This document shows positions 33,989 through 44,150 of a stretch of 64,000 nt of DNA, in pieces. Under the pieces are notes generated by a model, which saw only the letters and a program-made list of their open reading frames with translations, made no database searches and was not told the DNA's origin. Each line of letters opens with the position of its first letter. The first letter of the stretch is position 1. Origin of the DNA: Megalobrama amblycephala (Eukaryota > Chordata > Actinopteri > Cypriniformes > Xenocyprididae). A program made the translations under genes and the position numbers. The stretch covers positions 35,023,396-35,087,395 of the forward strand of contig NC_063054.1 in the NCBI RefSeq assembly GCF_018812025.1, in the 5' to 3' direction.

Positions 33989-35580
33989 CAGATGCTGGTC
34001 ATATAATTAGAATATCATCAAAAAGTTGATTTATTTCACTAATTCCATTCAAAAAGTGAAACTTGTATATTATATTCATTCATTACACACAGACTGATAT
34101 ATTTCAAATGATTATTTCTTTTAATTTTGATGATTATAACTGACAACTAAGGAAAATCCCAAATTCAGTATCTCAGAAAATTAGAATATTGTGAAAAGGT
34201 TCAATATTGAAGACACCTGGTGCCACACTCTAATCAGCTAATTCACTCAAAACACCTGCAAAGGCCTTTAAATGGTCTCTCAGTCTAGTTCTGTAGGCTA
34301 CACAATCATGGGGAAGACTGCTGACTTGACAGATGTCCAAAAGACGACCATTGACACCTTGCACAAGGAGGGCGAGACACAAAAGGTCATTGCAAAAGAG
34401 GCTGACTGTTCACAGAGCTCTGTGTCCAAGAACATTAATAGAGAGGCGAAAGGAAGGAAAAGATGTGGTAGAAAAAAGTGTACAAGCAATAGGGATAACC
34501 GCACCCTGGAGAGGATTGTGAAACAAAACCCATTCAAAAATGTGGGGGAGATTCACAAAGAGTGGACTGCAGCTGGAGTCAGTGCTTCAAGAACCACTAC
34601 GCACAGACATATGCAAGACATGGGTTTCAGCTGTCGCATTCCTTGTGTCACGCCACTCTTGAACAACAGACAGCGTCAGAAGCGTCTCGCCTGGGCTAAA
34701 GACAAAAAGGTCCAAAGTTATGTTCTCTGATGAAAGTAAATTTTGCATTTCCTTTGGAAATCAGGGTCCCAGAGTCTGGAGGAAGAGAGGAGAGGCACAC
34801 AATCCACATTGCTTGAGGTCCAGTGTAAAGTTTCCACAGTCAGTGATGGTTTGGGGTGCCATGTCATCTGCTGGTGTTTGTCCACTGTATTTTCTGAGGT
34901 CCAAGGTCAACGCAGCCATATACCAGGAAGTTTTAGAGCACTTCATGCTTCCTGCTGCTGACCAACTTTATGAAGATGCAGATTTCATTTTCCAACAGGA
35001 CTTGGCACCTGCACACAGTGCCAAAGCTACCAGTACCTGGTTTAAGGACCATGGTATCCCTGTTCTTAATTGGCCAGCAAACTCGCCTGACCTTAAGCCC
35101 ATAGAAAATCTATGGGGTATTGTGAAGAGGAAGATGCGATATGCCAGACCCAACAATGCAGAAGAGCTGAAGGTCACTATCAGAGCAACCTGGGCTCTCA
35201 TAACACCTGTGCAGTGCCACAGACTGATCGACTCCATGCCACGCCGCATTGCTGCAGTAATTCAGGCAAAAGGAGCCCCAACTAAGTATTGAGTGCTGTA
35301 CATGCTCATACTTTTCATGTTCATACTTTTCAGTTGGCCAAGATTTCTAAAAATCCTTTCTTTGTATTGGTCTTAAGTAATATTCAAATTTTCTGAGATA
35401 CTGAATTTGGGATTTTCCTTAGTTGTCAGTTATAATCATCAAAATTAAAAGAAATAAACATTTGAAATATATCAGTCTGTGTGTAATGAATGAATATAAT
35501 ATACAAGTTTCACTTTATGAATGGAATTAGTGAAATAAATCAACTTTTTGATGATATTCTAATTATATGACCAGCACCTG
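33989..35580 (+). mobile_element. Tc1/mariner transposon with long inverted repeats
   Basis: About 1.6 kb, flanked by the TA duplication (33987-33988 and 35581-35582). Terminal repeats of about 200 bp start CAGATGCTGGTCATATAATT and end AATTATATGACCAGCACCTG, nearly identical along their length. It encodes a broken Tc1-type transposase. The near identity of the arms implies recent insertion. Confidence 0.95.
34308..35292 (+). pseudogene. Tc1-like transposase, disrupted
   Basis: Starts MGKTADLTDVQK with the N-terminal helix-turn-helix DNA-binding half. The catalytic half follows with the DD34E triad: Asp in MFSDES, Asp in FQQDLAPAHS and Glu in SPDLKPIENLWG. Near 34710-34720 the frame breaks: about 20 bases usually found between WAKDKK and SKVMFSDES are missing, so the first frame ends at 34730 and the second half lies in another frame (from about 34720). 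The protein cannot be made as one chain. The element might still be mobilised in trans through its terminal repeats. Confidence 0.9.
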
Positions 35581-35690
35581 TATGTTCTTCTCCCTTGATG
35601 CTGCTGGTTCTGGAAAGAGTCAACATGTCAAGTGTATAAAAGGCAGTGTTGGTTGTAGCACATCTTTATTCTGGAGCTTCAAGGAGTGAC
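35581..35690 (+). promoter_or_regulatory. Proximal half of promoter block, TATA box, gene at 35800
   Basis: CTTCTCCCTTGATGCTGCTGG, GGAAAGAGTCAACATGTCAA and the TATA box TATAAAAG at 35635-35642, 165 bases before the start codon. The same sequence precedes five other array genes. The distal half has been moved about 1.6 kb upstream by the Tc1 insertion. Confidence 0.7.
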
Positions 35691-35799
35691 TTTTTTTAAA
35701 AATTCAGAGCTGTTTCATTTAAATCCATGAATCCTTGTGTGAGAGAAGTCATAGAGAATGATACTCTGTTTGGATGTTTCTTCCAAGTAAGGATACTTC

Positions 35800-36783
35800 A
35801 TGATGCATCTTAAGGCAATGAACCTATCTGATGGCTGTCAGGAATATTTCTGTCCAGAGAGATCTGTTTCTTTATCTGTCTATGTGATTCAGTATGTGGC
35901 CGCAGCAGCTGTGGCTCTTCTGACCGTGTGTGGAAACCTGCTGGTCATCATCTCTGTTAGTCACTTCAAGCAGCTCCACACACCTGCTAACATCCTCATC
36001 CTCTCTTTGGCTGTGTCTGATCTGCTGGTCGGAGTTTTTGTGATGCCACTTCATTTGCCTTGGCTCATCGAGTCTTGTTGGATTTCTGGACCAGTTATGT
36101 GCTTGGTTTACGATTTTGTGAATTTTCATGTGACAAGCGTGTCTGTTCACACTGTGGCTCTAATCGCAGTTGATCGGTTTTTGGCTTTAAGTTATCCTTT
36201 TTTTTATTCTGAGAAAATCTCACCCACTGTGACCTGCATTGCAACTTTATTTAACTGGCTATTTTTACTCTTTTATAACTTCAGTCTTCTCTACATTAAT
36301 GGAAACTTCACTGGTGTCACATGTCCAGGAGAATGTGTTTATAATATAGATGAGGTTTCATTCTTCATTGATCTCCTGGTTGTGTTTCTTATGCCATGTA
36401 CACTCATCATAATATTATACACTCGTGTTTTTGTCATTGCTAAGAAACATGCGACTGCTATAAGAGCCCTTCAGGTTCACAACAGCACCTCTAAAAACAG
36501 AGTCAGTGACAAATCAGAGCGAAAAGCTGCGATTCTGCTGGGGATTCTGGTCTTTTTGTTTCTTCTGTGTTTACTGCCATATTATATTTGTTCTTTAGTG
36601 ATTCCAAACAGTAATCCTTACTATTTTTTTGTCAGAGATGTTTCTGGAATATTTTTCCTTCTGAACTCCACCATTAATCCCATCATTTATGCCCTATTCT
36701 TTGCCTGGTTTCGGAAAAGCTTAAAATTAATTTTCACATTTAAAGTGTTTAATAAAGACTCCTCCCTGATGAATGTGATGTAA
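35800..36783 (+). CDS. Trace amine-associated receptor, array gene 2 (326-327 aa)
   Basis: Single-exon TAAR with all landmarks of its paralogues (GN1.50, SDLLVG in TM2, DRF, W4.50, [16 protein letters not shown] in TM7). Counted from the ATG at 35803, Asn107 replaces Asp at 3.32 and an Asp is kept at 5.42. TM7 ends FAWF where the others have YPWF, so the Pro of the TAAR signature is lost. Two adjacent ATGs (35800, 35803) are possible; 35803 aligns with the paralogues. A nine-codon upstream frame begins at 35774, and its TGA overlaps these ATGs. The promoter is split by a Tc1 element, so expression may be altered. ECL3 reads NSNPYYFFVRD, shared with the gene at 37937, its closest relative. Confidence 0.92.
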   Translation: MMHLKAMNLSDGCQEYFCPERSVSLSVYVIQYVAAAAVALLTVCGNLLVIISVSHFKQLHTPANILILSLAVSDLLVGVFVMPLHLPWLIESCWISGPVMCLVYDFVNFHVTSVSVHTVALIAVDRFLALSYPFFYSEKISPTVTCIATLFNWLFLLFYNFSLLYINGNFTGVTCPGECVYNIDEVSFFIDLLVVFLMPCTLIIILYTRVFVIAKKHATAIRALQVHNSTSKNRVSDKSERKAAILLGILVFLFLLCLLPYYICSLVIPNSNPYYFFVRDVSGIFFLLNSTINPIIYALFFAWFRKSLKLIFTFKVFNKDSSLMNVM

Positions 36784-36989
36784 GAGATTGAATGTAAGAC
36801 AGAATGTTTCTTCTCTGTTTTTATTATGTTTTTCATATTATACTTTAGGTCAATGTATTTTTCTACATTTTGCCATAATAAACATGGGCCTGGATTATAA
36901 AATATCAATTGAATGTCAAGAATTTAAGTGAGCACAACTAAGAAAAAAGCACCTGGGACCCCATGGTGGAGCCCAGATCTAGGTTGTAA
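36784..36989. other. Receptor 3' flank
   Basis: Probable polyadenylation signal ATAATAAA near 36873. Short non-coding stretch before a DIRS fragment. Confidence 0.4.
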
Positions 36990-37330
36990 AACCTGACAAA
37001 TGTGTATGAGAGGACCAGCCCGCCGCATCACATACATCTTTGAAAAGAAGCCCCTGATAATAAGGCGTTAGAAACCGCCATACTCCTTGTTGAGTGGGCC
37101 CGGACAGTTAAATGTGAAGGCTGGCAAAGGCAATCCATATGCAAGAGAGATAGCCTCGACTACCCACTTGCTCATTCTTTGCTTAGATGCTGGGTACTCA
37201 TTCCTAGGTGACCCAAAACACACAAACAGTTGATCAGATTTACACCACAGGGCAGCACTGTGGACATACACATCTAATGTTCTGACTGGGCAAAGCAGAT
37301 TTAACTTCTCCTGGTCCTACATTTAAAAGG
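36990..37330 (-). pseudogene. DIRS tyrosine-recombinase fragment
   Basis: Minus-strand reading includes AALWCKSDQLFVCFGSPR and ASKQRMSKWVVEAISLAY, matching the recombinase region of the DIRS element at 4861 (about 5030-5270 there). Only this part remains and its frame is broken, so it is a relic. Confidence 0.85.
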
Positions 37331-37559
37331 GAGGAAGACAGAAGGCCTGTTGTTGGCTATGTTGGCTATGGTAACTATTGATGCTTGTGGCCTAGACCTG
37401 GCAAAAAAGGAGCAGACTGCTGTGTGGGCAGGATCTGGGCTGACACAATGTTGCTATCTGGGTAGTAGATATCAGTGTCTTATTTGAAGGCCACTAAAAA
37501 GTAGTTTTTTTTGTGTTTGTTTGTTTGTTTTTGTTTGTTTTGTTTTTTGTTTTTTTGCA

Positions 37560-37830
37560 AACAACATACTGTACATTGCAAATATTTAATTAAATACTTT
37601 TTTGAGTTGACATATGCTTCATTTAAGCACACTAATGTTTTTTAATGAGTTCTACTGTACATGACACTCTTCAGCTTTTTTCTTCTAGATGAACAGGATC
37701 AGTGGATCTCCCAACTGTATGTTCTTCTCCCTTGATGCTGCTGGTTCTGGAAAGAGTCAACATGTCAAGTGTATAAAAGGCAGTGTTGGTTGTAGCACAT
37801 CTTTATTGTGGAGCCTCAAGGAGTGACTTT
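37560..37830 (+). promoter_or_regulatory. Promoter block and TATA box, gene at 37937
   Basis: Uninterrupted version of the block: TTAATTAA at 37586-37593, CTTTTTTCTTCTAGATGAAC, CTCCCAACTGTATGTTCTTC, CCCTTGATGCTGCTGG, AGAGTCAACATGTCAAG, and TATAAAAG at 37772-37779, 165 bases before the ATG. It serves as the reference for the Tc1-split copy upstream. Confidence 0.7.
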
Positions 37831-37936
37831 TTTTTTTTATTCAGAGCTGTTTCATTTAAATCCATGAATCCTTGTGTGAGAGAAGTGATAGAGAATGATA
37901 CTCTGTTTGGATGTTTCTTCCAAGTAAGGATACTTC

Positions 37937-38911
37937 ATGATGCATCTTAAGGCAATGAACCTTTCTGATGGCTGTCAGGAATATTTCTGTGCAGAGAGAT
38001 CTATTTCCATCTATGTGATTCTGTATGTGGCCGCAGCAGCTGTAGCTCTTCTGTCCGTGTGTGGAAACCTGCTGGTCATCATCTCTGTTAGTCACTTCAA
38101 GCAGCTTCACACACCTGCTAACATCCTCATCCTCTCTTTGGCTGTGTCTGATCTGCTGGTCGGAGTTTTTGTGATGCCACTTCATCTATCTTGGGTCATT
38201 GAGTCTTGTTGGACTTCTGGACCAGTGATGTGCTCAGTATTCAATTTTGTGAATTATCAAGCAACAAGCGTGTCTATTCACACTGTGGCTCTAATAGCAG
38301 TTGATCGGTTTTTGGCTTTAAGTTTTCCTTTTTTTTACTCTGAGAAAATCTCACCCACTGTGATCTGCAGAGAAACTTTATTTGACTGGTTATTTTTGCT
38401 CCTTTATAACTTCACTCTTCTCTTCATTAATGGAAACTTCACTGCCATGTGTCCAGGAAAATGTGTTCTTATTATAGATGAGGTTTCATTCTTCATTGAT
38501 CTCCTGGTTGTGTTTCTTATGCCATGTACACTCATCATAATATTATACACTCATGTTTTTGTCATTGTTAAGAAACATGCGACTGCTATAAGAGCCCTTC
38601 AGGTTCACAAAAGCACCTCTAAAAACAGAGTCAGTGACAAATCAGAGCGAAAAGCTGCGATTCTGCTGGGGATTCTGGTCTTTTTGTTTCTCCTGTGTTT
38701 ACTGCCATATTATATTTGTTCTTTAGTGATTCCAAACAGTAATCCTTACTATTTTTTTGTCAGAGATGTTGCTGGAATATTTTACCTTCTGAACTCCACC
38801 ATTAATCCCATAATTTATGCCCTATTCTTTCCCTGGTTTCAGAAAAGCATAAAATTAATTTTCACATTTAAAGTGTTTAATAAAGACTCCTCCCTGATGA
38901 ATGTGATGTAA
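37937..38911 (+). CDS. Trace amine-associated receptor, array gene 3 (323-324 aa)
   Basis: Paralogue of the gene at 35800. The N-terminal region is two codons shorter (SISIYV for SVSLSVYV). Counted from ATG 37940: C98 (3.25), N105 at 3.32, Asp kept at 5.42, [16 protein letters not shown] in TM7. TM4 is odd: ICRETLFDW (R144, E145, D149 before W150) where all paralogues have hydrophobic ICIATLFNW. Three charges in one membrane helix could impair folding, so the gene may be decaying although the frame is open. The nine-codon upstream frame (ATG 37911) ends in a TGA overlapping the start codons, as in the previous gene. Confidence 0.9.
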   Translation: MMHLKAMNLSDGCQEYFCAERSISIYVILYVAAAAVALLSVCGNLLVIISVSHFKQLHTPANILILSLAVSDLLVGVFVMPLHLSWVIESCWTSGPVMCSVFNFVNYQATSVSIHTVALIAVDRFLALSFPFFYSEKISPTVICRETLFDWLFLLLYNFTLLFINGNFTAMCPGKCVLIIDEVSFFIDLLVVFLMPCTLIIILYTHVFVIVKKHATAIRALQVHKSTSKNRVSDKSERKAAILLGILVFLFLLCLLPYYICSLVIPNSNPYYFFVRDVAGIFYLLNSTINPIIYALFFPWFQKSIKLIFTFKVFNKDSSLMNVM

Positions 38912-40042
38912 GCCATTGAATGTAAGGCTGAATGTTTCTTCTCTGTTTTTATTATGTTTTTCATATTATATAAAAATATCAATTTAATATTTCCTCAGTT
39001 ATTGCAGAGATACAGATCATTTAACATACATTGACTTTTTTTGACTCCAATAGCAGAGTACTAAAATATTGAGATATTATGCTGGTATAGAAACAGTTTG
39101 ATGGGGATCTGTGCTACTGGCTGTCAATGAGGCCTTCACAGGGGATGGTCTAGTTGACACAATCTCTGCTGACACTTCAGGGATGCGTTCTGGTCGTGTC
39201 TAGGTGCAGGTCCTCCATCTGATCTGGATACGGCCCCGGTCTGACTGACTATAATAGACAGGATAAACAGAGAGATTAATATTAGCATAGATGTAGGGTG
39301 ACCACCATCAAACAAACCAAATGTGGGACGATTACCAAGTTTGTGTGGGACATGTTACCAACACTGAAACACATCCTAAAGCTGTTATATAAAGTCTATC
39401 TAACTTAATAAAAACATTTTTCATCTGTCTTTCAGCTGATAAAAATACTTTGTTCTTTAGTCCCTTCCAGAAAACACCATTACATCACAATGTAACATAA
39501 CATGTCTTTATTTTACATGTAATTTAAATTCAACATCACTGAGCCCAAAGGCAGCAGGCATCATGTAGATAACTATTTTTGAATAAGGTTTCCGAAATGG
39601 AAACTATTTGAGTGGTCAAAATATCACCAAGATCTCATTTGTTATTATCTATTTATTAAAAAACAGGGATAATACATTTTTGAATGTTTTTGTTTTAATT
39701 GTTGTGGGTTCCTTATAAGCTATTATTACATTAATAATTATGATTTAGTTTTATTATTAGAATTTTTGCTCCAAAAAAACTTTTACACGATTAATAGTGA
39801 CCACTGTAAAAGCAGTTCAAAACTATATGCCTGTTATAACATTAGTGTGACTTTACAAAAGCACATTACATTACAAAAATAAAACAACATAAATATGAGA
39901 AGATAAATATAAAACAGCATTTAACAAATATTTTTTTAACATTATTGAAATTAATATTTTAATTTTCACAAGCTGTTTTTAGCAGAAATTTCAACTGTTT
40001 TAACTTTTATTTTTAACTATTATTTTGCATTTTAGACTCATT
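38912..40042. other. Receptor 3' flank and probable LINE tail fragment
   Basis: About 39100-39290 (GATCTGGATACGGCCCCGGT, AGAGATTAATATTAGCATAG) resembles a frequent cyprinid non-LTR retrotransposon 3' fragment, called from memory and uncertain. The rest is AT-rich with no gene. Confidence 0.4.
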
Positions 40043-40423
40043 TTAAAGGTGCTCTAAGTGATGTCACGCGTTTTTAGGCCAAAATATTTTTTTGTCACAT
40101 ACAGCAAACATCTTCTCACTATCCGCTAGCTGCCTGTCCCCTGAACACACTGTAAAAAACGCGGTCTCTGTAGTCGCCATAAGCTCCAAAAACGGCAACA
40201 AAAACTACCTGGTGCAGCCTGGACCACGAAACAACATAAACGTGCTCCAGCCAATAACCGACAAGAATGATTTTAAATGCGCGTTCATGACTGTTTCAGG
40301 AAGCACGGAGGGGAGGGGGAGGAGGAGGAGAAGGGAGGGTCTAGCTAACCTCTGTTTTGTTTGACAACACTTCGAACGTCAACAGGAAGTTACTCCACCC
40401 AGGATCACTTAGAGCACCTTTAA
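40043..40423. mobile_element. MITE with TTAA ends, copy 2
   Basis: Begins TTAAAGGTGCTCTAAGTGAT and ends with the exact inverse ATCACTTAGAGCACCTTTAA. Same interior as 29142-29505, with a small insertion (CTGTTTCAGGAAGCAC). Confidence 0.85.
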
Positions 40424-40698
40424 GCACAAAGTACGTGTATTATTTTATTTTATTTTTTATTTGTTCATATCTGAGTGTACCTTCACCATGTAGTTAAGAC
40501 ATGTGTGGAAATTGCTGCGTGACTACGGAACTTTTGTGGACATTTAAAATTGTGCAAAACAATCCTGCACCCTGTTGAGGCCCTGTTATAAAACATACAA
40601 ACAGTATTACTTTAATTTACATGAATAGTCAATATGTTACTACCTTGAAACCGATAACAATGTTTATTTTAATATTTGATGATAATGGCGCTTTGCTC

Positions 40699-42582
40699 TG
40701 ATGAGACAAAATCGAACTTCTACAAAATACGTGTTTTATTAAACAAAGTAACAAAACAGCTAATGCAGAAATCCAGGAACAAAAGAACAATGTTAACAAC
40801 AAGAACGGACCGGGAGTGCAGGGAGTGAGTCCAACTTAAAGGGAATGCTGATGACGATACACAGGTGCAGGGAATCCAAGGAGAGTGGGAGAGCTGATGA
40901 GGGAAGTGCAGACAAGTGTGGAGCAGGGAGGATCATGGGAGTTGGAGTCCGGGACAGAGGGGAACCGTGACATTACCTCCTCCTTCTGGTAGGCGCGGCC
41001 TCGCGCCGTAGATGGAACAACCGGGGAGGGGGTTGGGCGCCCTGGAGACCCTAACAGAGAGTGAGGGGAGTGCAGACAGATGCAGAGGTCTCCAGGGTGG
41101 ATCCGGAGCCTTGGGCGGCCATGGCGGGTCAGGGGCTGTGGGCGGCCATGGCGGGTAAGAAGCCCCACACACGAGTTCCCTACCCACAGGTATATGGCCC
41201 CCCCAAAATTTTCTAGGGGGATTCATTGGTGGCAGGAAGGGATACGTGGGCTGGACCGTATTGGCGGTCTGGAGCTGGCTCGTGGAAGGCTGGAGCGGGC
41301 TCATCGGCTGCTGGAGCGGGCTTGTCTGCTGCTGGAGCGGTCTCGTTGCCTGCTGGAGTGGGCTCGGGGACAACTGGAGCGGACTCGTGGGCAGCTGGAG
41401 CGGACTCGTAGGCAACTGGAGCAGACTCGTTGGCAACTGGAGCGGACTCGTAGGCAACTGGAGCGGACTTGTAAGCAACTGGAGCGGACTCGTAGGCAAC
41501 TGGAGCTGGCTCATGGTCAACTGGAGCGGACTCATGGGCAACTGGAGCAGACTCGTGGGCAGCTGAAGAGGGGTCTGGAGAAGGAGTCCAGGACATCCCC
41601 TCATATTCTATTAAAAGCCCCAAGGGCACTGAAGTGGGCGGTGATAGTAGCAGCGGTTCAGGCTTGGAGACAAGCTTAACTGGAAGCTTGGGCTGCTCTG
41701 CGGCAGGCTTAACTGGAGGCTTGGGCTGCTTGGCGGCAGGCTTAACTGGAGACTTGGGCTGCTCAGCGGCAGGATTTACTGAAGACTTGGGCTGATCGGT
41801 GGCCATCTTCTTCGTCCGTCTGGGCTTAGCAGTTGCTCTCCTCTTGGGAGGTCTGGGCATTGGAACAGGCAGGACCACAGGTGAATACCCACTGGAGGGG
41901 TATGTGGAGGAAACTGACAGTTGATGAACTGGCCAGGCCTCCTGTATTTCTGAGGGTACCGGATGAGGAGGACACAATTCTTTTTGAACCTCTTCAATTT
42001 GAAAATCAGAACCATTTAGAAAGAGAATCAGATTAATAGACTCGACTATGGAAAAGAAACATGCAGGTTCATTATAGTGAATCGTGTCCTTGTCCAGGCC
42101 CATCAGAAAACAGGCATTAAGCAGGGCATCTGGCCAGTTCAACAAACAAGAAAGCTCAGAGAATTCCTCCATGTTTCTCTCCAGCGGACGACCGTCCTGC
42201 CAAAGCCCTCGCAGACGATCCACCGCTGAAGCATATTCCCCAGAAGGCATGGGAGAGTTCTCTTGGTTTGGTCGGTTCTTCTGTTATATATGCGTGTAGC
42301 TGCAGCAGGGATGAGACAAAATCGAACTTCTACAAAATACGTGATTTATTAAACAAAGTAACAAAACAGCTAACACAGAAATCCAGGAACAAAAGAACAA
42401 TGTTAACAACAAGAACAGACCGGGAGTGCAGGGAGTGAGTCCAACTTAAAGGGAGTGCTGATGATGATACACAGGTGCAGGGAATCCAAGGAGAGCGGGA
42501 GAGCTGATGAGGGAAGTTCAAACAGGTGTGGAGTAGGGAGGATCATGGGAGTTGGAGTCCGGGACAGAAGGGAACTGTGACA
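40699..42582 (-). mobile_element. Short LTR retroelement with one repeat-coding ORF
   Basis: Two direct repeats of about 273 bp (40699-40972 and 42310-42582; ATGAGACAAAATCGAACTTC ... GTGACA) flank an internal region of about 1.3 kb. Read on the minus strand the LTRs start TGTCAC. There is no reverse transcriptase or integrase, so it is non-autonomous. The two LTRs differ at only a few positions, implying recent insertion. I could not find a clean target duplication. Confidence 0.8.
41213..42250 (-). CDS. Gag-like protein with tandem peptide repeats (345 aa)
   Basis: The only sizeable minus-strand ORF inside the LTR pair. The N-terminal about 100 residues (YASAVDRLRGLWQDG, CLLNWPDALLNACFLMGLD, FFSIVESINLILFLNGSDF) resemble the gag-like proteins of fish LTR elements. 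A proline/lysine-rich middle has repeats of AAEQPKxPVKP type, and the C-terminal part has about a dozen copies of the octamer type APVAYES/APVAHES, encoded by a 24-bp minisatellite (about 41280-41570). No protease, RT or integrase. It is probably packaged by a partner element's proteins; that is inference. Confidence 0.65.
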   Translation of the reverse strand: MPSGEYASAVDRLRGLWQDGRPLERNMEEFSELSCLLNWPDALLNACFLMGLDKDTIHYNEPACFFSIVESINLILFLNGSDFQIEEVQKELCPPHPVPSEIQEAWPVHQLSVSSTYPSSGYSPVVLPVPMPRPPKRRATAKPRRTKKMATDQPKSSVNPAAEQPKSPVKPAAKQPKPPVKPAAEQPKLPVKLVSKPEPLLLSPPTSVPLGLLIEYEGMSWTPSPDPSSAAHESAPVAHESAPVDHEPAPVAYESAPVAYKSAPVAYESAPVANESAPVAYESAPAAHESAPVVPEPTPAGNETAPAADKPAPAADEPAPAFHEPAPDRQYGPAHVSLPATNESP

Positions 42583-42744
42583 AATACAACATTTACTGTA
42601 GGAGCCATACAATTTACTTGTGACTTAATTTAAAAACTTTTCTTTTGCGCTTCTAATTTGGCAGTGAAATTCTATGGTCCAGTTAATATTTTCACCCCAT
42701 AATGGTGGCCGTGTTATGACCCCATAAGTGTCGCCTCTTGGGTT

Positions 42745-42975
42745 CTATACTCTTTGTCCAGATCCAGATCATGTTTCATAGGCAGCGCGCCGACATGTAG
42801 CACCTATGCGCTTCGGGCGACCCAAGTTCAAGTTCCGGCTCGTGGTCCTTTCCCGATCCCGTCCCTCTCTCTCTCTCTCTCTCTCTCTCCCACTTCGCTT
42901 CCTGTCTTATCACTGTCCTATCATAATAAAGGCAAAAACGGCAAAAATAAATCTTAAAAAAAAAAAAGAATCTCC
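42745..42975 (+). mobile_element. tRNA-derived SINE-like element
   Basis: GGCAGCGCGCCGACATGTAG, GACCCAAGTTCAAGTTCCGG (B-box-like GTTCAAGTTCC), a CT microsatellite (about 42867-42890), then AATAAAGGCAAAAACGGC and an A-rich tail. The layout is head, pyrimidine tract, tail. The parent tRNA is not identified. Confidence 0.5.
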
Positions 42976-43260
42976 AGCAGGCTGCTGTATGCTCGTCTGT
43001 CTTTTTACAATTTATATGCAGGTTGTTTTGAACAAGCGATAAAACAGGAACATTTCCGGGGACAGCTCCAGTCGGGGACAGAACACCAAAAAAAAAAAAA
43101 AGTCCCCGGGAAAACAGGGACTGTTGTAACATCAAGTTCTTCTAAGTTATCTGGTATCTTAAGGAGATGGAACTGATTAGGAATATTATTTATAAAGTAA
43201 ACTTTAGTGGTAGAAGTGATAGTTCTACCATATTTGTGGCAGGGAGACTAGATGATGATC

Positions 43261-43878
43261 TCAGATGTCATCGCTCTGCTGCAGAATTTCAACGGCATCA
43301 ATATCAATTCCATGTAACAATATTAGATCTAATGTATGGTTATGACAGTGAGTGGGTCCTGACACGTGTTGTCTAACCCCAACTCCAATAGAGTTTAGAA
43401 TGTCTGTAAATGCCAATCCCAATGGATCGTTTTCATTATCTACATGGATATTAAAAACACCTACAATTAGGGCTGCATCTGCAGCTAGTACTAACTCCAA
43501 TAGAAAATCAGCAAATTCTTTGATAAAGTCTGTATGGTGTCCTGGTGGCCTGTACACAGTAGCCAGCACAAATATCAACTTACATAATGTTACGTAAAGT
43601 ACCATCACTTCGAAGGAATTATATTTGAAGGACTTCTGACTAATACTGTAAATATTACTATAAATTACAGCAACACCTCCCCCTTTGCCTTTCTGAAGAG
43701 GATTTTGTCGATAATCATAACCTTGAGGGCTAGACTCATTTAAAGTAATGTAATCGTCCATTTTTAGCCAAGTTTCTGTCAAACACAGCACATCTAGATT
43801 ATTGTCTGTGATAACATCATTTACAATATGTGATTTTGAAGAAAGGGATCTAATATTTAACAACCCAAGCTTTATCAT
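43261..43878 (-). pseudogene. LINE endonuclease domain, truncated
   Basis: Contains MIKLGLLNIRSLSSKS (metal-binding Asn), CLTETWL (catalytic Glu), VYRPPG, a GVFNIHVD box where GDFN(I/L)H is expected, and HNHTLDLILL, in the order of the AP-like endonuclease. The Asp of GDFN is Val here, a likely inactivating change. The frame ends after EILQQSDDI, with no reverse transcriptase following. Confidence 0.85.
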
Positions 43879-44003
43879 TTGTTTATCATTATTATCTCTA
43901 TTTTTTATTTGTTGAACATCAATTACATTTTTACCATTAAATGGGTTTGTAAGTTTTTTGTTTTCTATGTGTTGGGAATTATCTGACTTCTGTAACGTGA
44001 GGC

Positions 44004-44044
44004 AGCTAGCAGTTTAGCCAGTTTGTCTGGCTAAACTGCTAGCT
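44004..44044. repeat. Perfect 18-bp inverted repeat inside LINE copy
   Basis: AGCTAGCAGTTTAGCCAG (44004-44021) and its exact inverse (44027-44044) around TTTGT, between the ORF1 and endonuclease parts. Confidence 0.9.
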
Positions 44045-44150
44045 TCCTAGACCTGGGCCGTAGTTTGTCATGTTTCAGTTCTAAGACTATGTGCCATATT
44101 ACTAGTGAGAAGAGCAGCACCATCCTGGGAGGGATGAATACCATCTCTTT

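Noticed and set aside
41080..41679. Plus-strand Arg/Leu/Glu-rich repeat frame
   Set aside because: Opposite-strand shadow of the 24-bp repeat in the LTR element ORF.
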